A stretch of 64,000 nucleotides of DNA from Petrosia ficiformis (taxonomy: Eukaryota > Porifera > Demospongiae > Haplosclerida > Petrosiidae), in contig OX345641.1 in NCBI GenBank assembly GCA_947044365.1, forward strand, positions 1,223,960-1,287,959, in the 5' to 3' direction. The notes under the pieces were generated by a model. It worked only from the letters and a program-made list of their open reading frames with translations, had not been told where the DNA came from and did no database searches. The position numbers and the translations under genes are program-made. This document shows positions 25,232-35,421 of this stretch, piece by piece. Numbering within the stretch: the first letter of the stretch is position 1; the number at the start of each line of letters is the position of its first letter.

Positions 25232-28057
25232 TATATATACACATTATTTATATTATAATTATACATAATTATAATATAATAACATGATAATTATGTATAT
25301 ATTATTATTATATAAAAGATAGATATTGAAAAATTTTTGATATAAATTATTACAACAGACGTCAGAGCGACAAATGATAACACGTGAACAAGGAGAAGAA
25401 AAGGCTAAAGATGCATCAGATGATATTATATACAAGATTGATGTTCCAGCCAATAGGTGATTATTTATAACACACAGCATACATATGTGATGCCTTCATT
25501 CTTCAAGGTATGACTTACTCTGTGTTGAGGGATTGACTAGAGCGTTGAAGGTCTATCATCAAAGGTACTGAATTCATCTGATAATTACATTTTCTTGACT
25601 GAATACATTTTTAGTATGAAAATGCCTATTTACAAAGCTATAAAACCAAATCATGTCACCAAACTTGTTATTAAGCCAGAGGTACTTTAATATAAATCAA
25701 CAGTTATTGTGCAATTGAAATGTATTTATTATATTCTATAGACAGCACAGGTGAGACCATTTGCTGTTGCTGCAATTTTGAGGAATGTGACCTTCACTGA
25801 GGTTTGTATAATTTTTTGCAGTAATATTTTCAATTTGCATGAGTATATGAAATCACAATTATAGGCTAACTATAAGAGTTTGATTGACCTGCAAGAAAAA
25901 CTCCATCAGAACATTGGCAGGTACATAATTATTATAATCTCATTTCATTTACGTGCTTATATCCAATTGTGTCAAAACAGAAAACGAACTATAGTAGCCA
26001 TTGGAATTCATGATCTAGACACAATTGAAGGACCTTTCACATTTGATGCAAAACCACCAGAGAGCATAAAGTTTAAACCTCTCAATGAAGTTAGTTCTTT
26101 CGTTAGTTGTAATTAGCTAACTATTATTTAACATTTTATAGGATAAGGAGTACACTGCTGTGGAACTTATGACACTTTATGCCGTAAGTGTAATCAAATA
26201 AAGTGTGCATTACTAAACATTTGCCATTTTTGTATAGAACGATCCAAAGTATAACCATTTGAAACCATATCTATCAATTATCCAAGACAAAACTGTTTAT
26301 CCAGTGATATATGACAAAAATGGAGTGGTTTTGTCACTTCCTCCCATTATTAATGGTATAGCGATTACTTTTTCAGTGAACATACATATTTTATCTGATT
26401 ATCACTATAGGGAATCACACTCGACTTAAACTGACTTCTAAAAATCTGTTTATTGAGGTGACAGCTACTGACCAAGCAAAGGCTACAATTGTTCTAAACA
26501 ATATTGTTGCTATGTTCAGTCAATATTGTGAACAACCATATGTGTGAGCTCAATTTAATCATTTTACATTATTGATGTTATTATAATTATGCAATGTATA
26601 ATTACTATAATATAAACCTGCTATGTTCACACAGGGCAGAGAATGCAGAAGTGGAAACTCCCAACAAATCTACAAAACTATATCCAGTATGATACTGATG
26701 CATGGAGCATATAACATATGATATCTGTATAATGTACACATCTGTTAACAGGAACTGCAGTATCGCACAATGACTGTGGAAATTGATCTTATAAATCGGC
26801 GAGTTGGAATTTCTGAAGAAGGCAAAGCTTTGGCAGTTATGTTAACAAAAATGGGTCTTGAGAGTGAAGTTATTAATGGAGGAAAACACCTCAAGGTGGT
26901 TATACCACCAACGAGAGCAGGTATACACTGTAATTACATATACTAATACAAACTTTATATGTTAAGTTCATTTACAGATATTCTCCATACTTGCGACATT
27001 ATTGAAGATGCTGCTATTGCATATGGTTATAACAACATTTCTATGACCTTTCCAAAGACTAACACTGTTGCTAAACAGGTTAAAAAGATTATATAGCTAA
27101 TCTACCTTCATGACTCATATATAATTATTATTCTTTAACATAGATGCCATTGAACAAGCTCTCTGAACAATTGAGGGTGGAAACTGCACAGACTGGGTTC
27201 ACTGAAGCTCTAACCTTTGCCCTTGCAAGTTATTACATTCTTGTTATTGCTTCAATTTTATATGTGTCTACTTGATTAATAACTATAGTGCTCACAAGCT
27301 GATGTTGCCTCCAAACTCAAGAAAAAAATGGAAGATATTCCAGCTGTGCACATCAGTAACCCCAAAACAATGGAATTTCAAGTAATGATGTCAAATTGAA
27401 CTTAGCTAGCATATAATTATACTTTATTCTCACAAAGGTTGCACGAACTACTCTTCTTCCTGGTCTTCTTAAAACAGTTGCAGCAAACAAAAACTTGCCA
27501 CTACCACTGAAAGTATTTGAAATCTCTGATGTTGTTGTCAAAGATTCTTCCAAAGGTATATAATTATATATTATATATATATATATATATAACAGAATTA
27601 TATGTGACTTCACTATAATTATATAAATGTAATACAGATGTAGGTGCCAGAAATGAACGTAGGCTCTGTGCAGTGTACTACGGAAAAACTCCTGGTTTTG
27701 AGGTATAAAAGCTTTTTAAATAATAATTATTATTATACAATACACTAAAAGATTATTCATGGCCTTTTGGATCGACTAATGGAAGTATTGGGAGTGAAGT
27801 ACACTAAAGAAAGCTCTGATGGTTACTATATTAAGGCTGCAAATGGTTTGTTCTTTCAATTTCATACTTATAGTTACCATCTGATCTTTTTTTTGTTGAT
27901 TTTAGATCCTTCTTTCTTCCATGGAAGTAGCGCTGATGTGTTAGTAGGTGGTAAAGTAGCTGGACAACTTGGAATACTTCATCCTGAAGTTCTTCCATGT
28001 TTTGAGCTTAACATGCCTACTTCTGTGCTTGAAATAAACATTGAACTATTTGTTTGA
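24964..28057 (+). CDS. FARSB: Cytosolic phenylalanyl-tRNA synthetase beta subunit
   Basis: Partner of FARSA; it carries the B3/B4 editing region and the tRNA-recognition domains. Twenty exons: 24964-25021, 25084-25139, 25359-25456, 25508-25564, 25615-25681, 25742-25801, 25865-25920, 25981-26089, 26142-26183, 26238-26355, 26411-26543, 26635-26686, 26752-26920, 26978-27078, 27144-27224, 27289-27381, 27438-27555, 27638-27702, 27752-27845 and 27906-28057. The sum is 1,779 nt, 592 residues, close to human (589). Landmarks are [19 protein letters not shown] at the start, [69 protein letters not shown] and the C-terminal [11 protein letters not shown]. The intron after exon 15 uses a GC donor (CTT|gcaagt). 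Intron 2 carries a long TA microsatellite. Confidence 0.97.
25155..25225. repeat. (TA)n microsatellite in FARSB intron 2
   Basis: A long alternating TA run broken by a few G residues. It accounts for the larger size of this intron compared with its neighbours. Confidence 0.95.
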
Positions 28058-28425
28058 GTTTATTTTTATTATGCTTGTGCATTAATTTTGATTTATAATT
28101 ATTTACAAAATTATTAATGATTTTTAGTAGACTTTACACAATAATTGTTGTCCAAAATTGATCTGAGATTTGGCCACCTGCAGAGTTAAGTTTATAACAC
28201 ACCACTGCTCCAAGTATATAATTACACATGGATGTATATTTACCCTGCATTGGCCTGGCCCAGGCAGACTAACCGCAGTACAAGTGTAAATGCACAGTAT
28301 AATAATTATACATGTATAAAGATGAAATATGTGCATACAATGCAAACCGTCTGTGGGTTAAAAGTGCATGATAACATTTCTGCAGCAATCTGCACCAATA
28401 CTCGGTATACACGTTTGCTTGCAAA
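28058..28425. other. FARSB-PAH1 spacer
   Basis: 368 bp of intergenic DNA holding the FARSB 3' end and the promoter of the first hydroxylase. The sequence just before its start (ctcggtatacacgtttgcttgc) resembles the one before the second hydroxylase (cgatactcagtacgtttgcttgc). The proximal promoter/5' UTR was therefore duplicated with the gene. Confidence 0.6.
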
Positions 28426-30404
28426 ATGGCCAAGAAAGGAGACGGAAAAGATTACCCAACGATGACGCTTCCATCAGGCAAGAAGGGTATGTTACAAACC
28501 AATTCTGTTGCTTTATATAAATTATATATATAATAAATAATCTAGATTATATATATGTATATAAATTAATTATATATAATTTTATATGTCTACAAAATTA
28601 TGATAATAATAATTATATATTATATCTTTTTTTCAAGCACAATTTTGGTTCCCAACTACGATCAGCGATTTGGACGAGAGAGCAAACGAAGTTTTAGAAG
28701 GAGGCAAGGATCTGCAAGCAGATCACCCAGTGAGTTGTTTTTGATTTATAATATTACAATATTATGTGTGTATTATTGTTTCTTACAGGGTTTTCATGAT
28801 GAAACGTATAGGAAAAGAAGGGAATACTTCGAAAACATTGCAACGTCATATCGACAGTGAGAAAACTGTAACGTACACAGCCGCGTGGGCAACGCCCAAC
28901 TTTCATGTTTCTGTAACAATTCTAAGTATAATTATATATAATAGCCATATATATTATTATATATTAGGATATATATATATAATAATAATTATTATATTAT
29001 GTATATAATTATTACTCTAGTGTCATTATATAAACACACTAATATTTCATTCTGCAGTGGTCAACAAATCCCTCGTGCAGAATATACTCCTGAAGAAGTA
29101 GAAACTTGGTGAGGGATTTATTCAAAGACTAAAATAATAATTACTATAAAAATTATACAGGGGTATTGTGTTCGAGAAACTAACAGCACTCTATCCAACT
29201 CATGCATGCAGTGAACACAACAAAGTATTTCCTCTTTTGGAGCAGAACTGTGGTTACAGGTATTATTTTCATAATTGGACAGTACCTCGTAACCTAACTA
29301 GGCATGGACCTGGCAATTACCTATAGGCTATATAGTTTTGCTGTTACTTTTGACATTATTTACTTTACATTTACGAGTGTGATGCCACTTCACTCATTTC
29401 TTTCATGCAGGAAAGATAACATTCCACAGTTGGAAGATATTTCCAGATTTATTAAAGGTTTGAATTACTGACATGCATGCATGGGTTGATCATGTATTGC
29501 TCTACTGCAATTCATATTTTCACTAGGACAAACTGGTTTTCAACTTCGTCCTGTTGCTGGGCTTTTGTCATCTCGTGATTTTCTTGCTGGACTAGCTTTT
29601 CGTGTGTTCCATTCTACACAGTATATTCGACATGGGAAAAATCCACAATACACTCCTGAACCGTGAGAAATTAAAATAACACACTATGTTAACATTTTAA
29701 AAACGTTTAATAACATAGGGATGTTTGTCATGAACTTCTTGGACATGCTCCTTTATTCTGCGATCCCAGCTTTGCAGATTTCTCTCAGGTTTACAATATT
29801 TGTAATAATAATCATAATATAATACTGCTAATTCATTGTATGAGTAATTTTTATCTATAGGAGATTGGACTGATATCTCTTGGTGCTTCTGATGATGACA
29901 TTGAAAAACTTTCCACTGTAAGATATATAATAATATAAAGCATATTCTATCCTGTTAATTTTATTTATTAATTTACAGTTGTACTGGTTTACGATTGAAT
30001 TTGGCATGTGCAAACAAAATGGTGAAGAAAGAGCTTACGGAGCTGGAATATTATCCTCATTTGGGGAGTTGCAAGTGAGATTAACACTGCTTCTGTATGA
30101 CATGTAACTTTGACTACTTATTTTAATGTAAAAGTATTGTCTAACTGGAGCACCAGAGAAACGACCATTTATCCCAGAAGAAACAGCTGTGCAAGAAGTT
30201 CCTATAACAAAATTCCAACCTGTATATTTTGTGGCAGAAAGTTTTGATGATGCTAAGAAAAAGTTGAGGTAAGATAAAAATTATAATGTTATTTTGTATC
30301 TGCTATGGATTGTTTTCTAAAGGGAGTGGACTAAAACAATCAAGAAACCATTTACTCTTCACTATGATGCATCAACTGAAAGTGTGAAAATTGTGGAAAT
30401 TTGA
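28426..30404 (+). CDS. Aromatic amino acid hydroxylase (PAH-like), copy 1
   Basis: BH4- and iron-dependent monooxygenase, best matched by phenylalanine hydroxylase (Phe to Tyr). Twelve exons: 28426-28486, 28638-28729, 28789-28856, 29058-29108, 29161-29259, 29411-29457, 29527-29662, 29719-29788, 29861-29917, 29979-30074, 30135-30268 and 30323-30404. They total 993 nt, or 330 residues. The iron ligands are visible as HELLGH (two His) and the Glu of [25 protein letters not shown] and [14 protein letters not shown] match the pterin/substrate region. The protein begins only about 20 residues before the catalytic domain. The N-terminal ACT regulatory domain of animal PAH (about 110 residues) is absent, and the C terminus stops without the long tetramerisation helix. 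Tyrosine or tryptophan hydroxylase activity cannot be excluded, although several substrate-pocket segments look PAH/TH-like rather than TPH-like. Confidence 0.93.
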
Positions 30405-30863
30405 CTGTTTGCTAACCTTTTTTGACTTGAGTAATTGTGTGTCTCTTTTATTTGCAATATAGCTGAGTGGTATATTCCAGTTTTTAGTTAGTTCGTATAA
30501 TTGTAGTAGTTAGTATAATTTTTTTGTTTCCTTGTAATTATTATTTTTATAATTATTTATAAATATTATATTCAAATTGTGTTAATTGGAAAATGCGTAT
30601 AAACTTGCATAATCTAGTTGGCTTTTGAGCCTTTTCTTGATTTGCAGACATGAAAATTCCAAAGTTAGCTGACACATATATGAAAGTTACACTAAACTAA
30701 ATTCTTTGTACAACATGTGTAACATTTTATTGACGAAATATAATCATCATGTGATCATGACAGGATTTGTGCAGTCATCAGCTGTATAACTATATATAGA
30801 GAAGTGCAAACTTAGCGCTGTATATATCAACGATACTCAGTACGTTTGCTTGCAGTCACTGAA
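30405..30863. other. PAH1-PAH2 spacer
   Basis: 459 bp of AT-rich intergenic DNA. The last 25 bp before the PAH2 start are similar to those before PAH1. No other feature seen. Confidence 0.6.
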
Positions 30864-33800
30864 ATGGCCAAAAAAAGAGACGGAAAAGATTACCCAATGA
30901 TGATGCTTCCATATGGGGAAAAGGGTAAGCTCTGTCGCTTCGTTTAGAGATTAGATATTTATGTTTCTTTTTTTTTTACAATACAAGCAAAAATTTGGTT
31001 CCCAACTAACGCTTATGATTTGGACGAGAGAGCAAATGAAGTCTTAGTGGGAGGCAAAGATATTAAAAACACACACCATCCAGTAAGTTCTTGTCATTCC
31101 ATTACTATCTGTAGCAATTGTTGTCTTATCATTGTTCACATGAAGAGCTTTAACGACAAAGAGTATCTGGAACGAAAGAAACTATTTATAGATATAGCGA
31201 TGTCATATAAACAGTAAGTTAAAGTTTTATAGTTGTGATATATAAGTATATTAGACGTCTATAATCAAATATAATGAAATTATAATAATGACAATAATTT
31301 ATATCCTACGAGTGCTTATTAATGATCCAAGAGCCGTAGCCCCGCGAGTGCGAGATGTAATTAATTAGTCTATACGCGAATTATGTTCGCCTAAGAGTAG
31401 GCGAATTATGTTCTCCTTAAAGTTTCGTTTTGAGTTTGGACCAGGTTAGTTTGTGTTGTTGTGGGTTTTTATAACTAATATTTATCATCTGTTTGCACTG
31501 TGTTGTCAGTTGTGGTTAAAATAGCTCTATAAATTTATATATATGTAATATATATAGGCATGCTAACAGGTCCTATATACAAGATATAGGACCTGAGTTT
31601 TTTGTCCAAGGATGTGATATAGCCCGAGGCTGCAAGGGCTATATCACATCCGAGGACACAAAACGAGGGTCCTATATTTTGTATATAGGACCTGTTAGTA
31701 TAGTATATACAATATAATTATTGTATGATGGTGACATCTCCTGCATAGTGTGCACAAAGGTCTATATACAATATATAGAACTCACCACATCAAAGAAATG
31801 ATGTCACCATCATACTATAGACCTCTGAAACATGATGATGCACAGTTATAATATATAATATAATTTTTATAATGATCGGCTCTGGGAAAAGTCATTATTT
31901 TCATTATTAAATTTGATGTCACATTCCCAAGAGGTTGAAATGCTAGGCTGGTTTTAATTATTATTATATAAATCCATAGAACCGTGGAGGACTTACAAGC
32001 CACCTAATTATCATAAAGCCTGTTATAGTTAGTTTTGGAAATTGCAGAGGGCTTATATTATAAAGTTTTGTGTGATTTAGGTGGAACTCATATAAGTTCT
32101 TTGTACTTTCCATAACTAATTTAGCATTCCATTGAGTCCTACCTATGTCCAACTTTGCCATTGAAATCGCATTGATTTAGATTAGGGTTGTTGTAGTTAG
32201 GGTTGGGGTTAGAGTTCAATCAATATCAAAGTCCATACCCTTTTAATGTTTTACAACCACATGAAGTAACGTCTTTAGTGACAACTTGACTTAATTTTCA
32301 GGTGTTAAAAATAGCCTAATTTTTAGCAACGTTTTGTGTAAGAAATATGTGTCTAAAATCAATCACTTTTCTAATTATAGTACTCAGTGAGTTTTTTAAT
32401 TATGAACGGTCTTGAACCAATTGCACTTTGCTTTATCTTTTTGAAGACGTGGATTGCTTTAATAGTAAAACGTTTCACAAGAACATACATGTCAACTTAA
32501 ACAAGGTTTGATATGGTTATATATATACATACACATCCTTCTGGAGTAACTGCTTCAATAATTTTTATGAAGCACCATGGCAATGCATAATTATCTTGGT
32601 CATACTTTATTATAATGATTTTTGTGTTGTATACAACATTTGCTATACTTTATAACTGAAGGATGTGGATCCATTGGATTGCTTGCCTATCAATCATTTA
32701 ACATCTTTAGTAAAGTTTTAGATAGAGATGAAGGAATAACTTTAGAATGATCATTTGCTACTCTGGCCAGCTGTTTGTAATCATTACAAACAGCCAGAGT
32801 TGCAAAAGATCATCCTCAATGTTTTCTTCCTGTACTGAACTGATCCTGACCTCTGAATATTTCTCACCTGACCTCATTCAATAAAAAAAAGGACTTTGAT
32901 TAACAAGAGTATCACTTTCTCAGAGTTGATCAAATATAGCTAATTATCATTACATTTTCTTTAAAACACTGCAGTGGCCAGCCTATCCCATATGTCGAAT
33001 ACAATTCTGATGAAGTAAATACTTGGTATGAGTTAATTTGTAAATAAGTACCCTATAGTCATACAAATTCAATCTATGTATAGGAATACTGTATTTGAGA
33101 AACTAACTAAACTCTATCCAACTCATGCCTGCAAAGAACATAACAGTGCATTTAGTCTCTTGAAGAAGAAATGTGGTTACAGGTATAATTATTTATGTAT
33201 ATTTATGTTTTTTATAGCCCACGTGCAATTGACCATCCCTATGATTGCTTACCACGGGATTTAATGTATATAATAATTATAATTATATAATTATGCTTGT
33301 GTCACTATGAGTTGTATATGTAATTAAGGAAGTTGCATCATTCTGAGGGGCTTGGTCAATTAATATATTGGATACTGTGTATAATAGAAAGTGCACTGGG
33401 CCATGATTTCTGAATGCTGGGCACCACAATTCTACTAAGGATACTTTTTTCTCCATATATGTATGACCCAACCAGGCTAATTTTAATGTTGCTCTTGAAA
33501 TCATATATTTTACATCTATAATAACTACAGTGTCTAGAGTTCTAGCAATGGGACCAGTATATTCTTGATTATAGCCAAACTACATAGTTAGGGTTCAAAG
33601 TTGCTGTAGTAATCAGTATAGTAGTGCTACTGGGCTCACTTCCTGAGGTTTTTAATGATATTCATTTAAATTATGCTTTGAAGACCCATTCTTGGGACTC
33701 TAATGAATAATATAATTATACTGGTCCTGTTGCTGGAACTCTAGCAGCCTTAATAATTCTTTCACTTCTTTCATGCAGGAAAGGTAACATTCCACAGTTA

Positions 33801-34925
33801 GAAGATGTTTCTAATTTTATTAAAGGTTTGAATTTACCATAAAGCTGATATATATACTACTGATGCTGCAATGTAATATCATGTAATAATTATAATTATA
33901 CACTAGCTCAAACTGGTTTTCAACTACGTCCTGTTGCTGGTCTTTTGCCATCACGTGATTTTCTGGCTGGATTAGCTTTTCGTGTTTTTCATTGTACACA
34001 GTATGTTCGACATCCGAATGATCCAGAATACAATCCAGAACCGTGAGAAATCAAATTAGTATAATCATACAATATATAATTGACTCTCTTTAATAACATA
34101 GGGATCTTTGTCATGAACTTCTTGGACATGTTGCTCTCTTGTGTGACCCTACTTTTGCAGATTTCTGTCAGGTGAATGATTAAGATATTTTATTAAAAAA
34201 GTAATATTGTTGCAAATCATTTACAATTTCTTCCTTTATAGGAGTTTGGACTGATATCTCTTGGGGCTTCTGATGAAGATATTGAAAAACTTGCTGCAGT
34301 AAGCTAAATTTTTTATTTTATATATATATTTGTTTATTTGTATCACTTTCAGTTATACTGGTTTACAATTGAATTTGGTATATGCAAAGAAAATGGTGAG
34401 GAGAAAGCATATGGGTCTGGATTACTATCTTCATATGGGGAGTTGCAGGTGAGAATATTACTCTGTTATATATATGACTTGTGATATTACAATTATAACT
34501 TTACTACAAGGAATGTCTAACTGAAAAGACAAAGAAAAAACAGTTCATTCCAGAAGATGCAGCTATGCAAAAATATGATATTCCAAATAAACAAAAGATA
34601 TATTTTGTAGCGGAAACTTTTGGTGATGCAATCGAAAAGATGATGTAAGGGTAAAAACAAATTTTATAATGGATAGTTGTTATATCTGCTCATGATTTTT
34701 GTCAAGGGAGTGGACTCTCAGGGCAATCAAGAAACCATTTACTCTTCACTATGACAAAACAACTGAGGCTGTGAAAATAGATAGAATAGAGGAACCAGGT
34801 ATAGTTTACATATAACTCTCTCTCTCTCTCTCTTTCGTAAGCACTATAGCTTTTTTTCACTGTATATAACAGGACTAACAAAACTTCACACAATAATTAC
34901 TGTAGAAGCCTGCGCGCTACTATAA
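30864..34925 (+). CDS. Aromatic amino acid hydroxylase (PAH-like), copy 2
   Basis: Tandem paralogue of the preceding gene with the same exon boundaries: 30864-30924, 30988-31082, 31146-31213, 32975-33025, 33084-33182, 33779-33825, 33907-34042, 34102-34171, 34242-34298, 34353-34448, 34511-34644 and 34707-34798. A likely last exon is 34873-34925, giving 352 residues. Reading through the last donor would instead stop at 34815. HELLGH and TIEFG iron ligands are kept. Differences from copy 1 include PSRD for [18 protein letters not shown] for [14 protein letters not shown], one extra codon in exon 2 and an added C-terminal tail. It too lacks the ACT regulatory domain. Intron 3 is 1,761 nt, far longer than in copy 1, and carries large palindromes; intron 5 is also enlarged. 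Intact sites suggest an active enzyme, possibly with altered substrate or expression. Confidence 0.92.
31563..31698. repeat. 136-bp near-perfect palindrome in PAH2 intron 3
   Basis: The arms run from ctaacaggtcctatatac to its reverse complement gtatataggacctgttag. They also contain ggatgtgatatagccc and its complement around a loop of about 10 nt (gaggctgcaa). A second inverted pair (gatggtgacatc / gatgtcaccatc) lies at about 31725-31815. This may be a MITE or a palindromic insertion able to form a hairpin. Confidence 0.85.
32758..32808. repeat. Short perfect hairpin in PAH2 intron 3
   Basis: Arms actctggc...ctgtttgtaat and attacaaacag...ccagagt pair almost completely with practically no loop, forming a second structured element within the same intron. 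Confidence 0.8.
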
Positions 34926-35054
34926 TTATACAGTGTATTTAATTATTGCTTTTAATAAATAAATCAATGGTGATAATTATCAATTACTGTTTGTATAATA
35001 ATCAGTGAACAATTAGAGGAAAAAATGTCTTTCAAGTAAAGTATTGTTAGAATG

Positions 35055-35258
35055 TCAGAGTTTCATGGCTTCAACACAATCATTTTCTTCCTTTGTTGAA
35101 TAAACAAAGTGGGAAGAGTTTTGCAAGATATCCATTAGGGGCTGCATGTAAATGGATAATAGAGAACTTTCAAACACTTGCTTGCGTAGCTGCATGTATT
35201 TCTGCAACAAACAATCATTCTGGTACTTCCGAGTTTCTTGAAAATCTTGTAAAGACAA
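35055..35258 (-). other. Unrecognised minus-strand open frame with exon-like 5' edge
   Basis: The minus strand encodes about 63 residues (FQETRKYQNDCLLQKYMQLR then KQVFESSLLSI), helical and non-repetitive in composition, preceded by ttttgtctttacaag, a good acceptor. It sits between PAH2 and the ZU5 gene, both on the + strand. A possible upstream exon (35277-35320) with a gtaagc donor does not join in frame. It could be the last exon of a small gene or a retrocopied fragment. I do not recognise the family. Confidence 0.25.
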
Positions 35259-35421
35259 AAATACGTATATCTAGAAAGTTGCTTACAAAATCCTGCTCAT
35301 GGCACAGAATTAAAAGAAATTGTTACTAGTCGATCATGTAAATAATTATATTCTTGTCTGTCCCCGCCTTTTTAGTGATATTTTGGTTGCATGAGACTAA
35401 ACCTTAGCCTGTTTTTTAATA

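Noticed and set aside
19860..34925. Bacterial origin by horizontal transfer of the Phe/BH4 cluster
   Set aside because: All five genes have many spliceosomal introns, the synthetase subunits are of the eukaryotic cytosolic type, and base composition matches the surroundings.
35093..35329. + strand 78-residue open frame between PAH2 and the ZU5 gene
   Set aside because: No usable splice sites joining it to either neighbour, and no recognisable domain. The minus-strand frame here is the better exon candidate.
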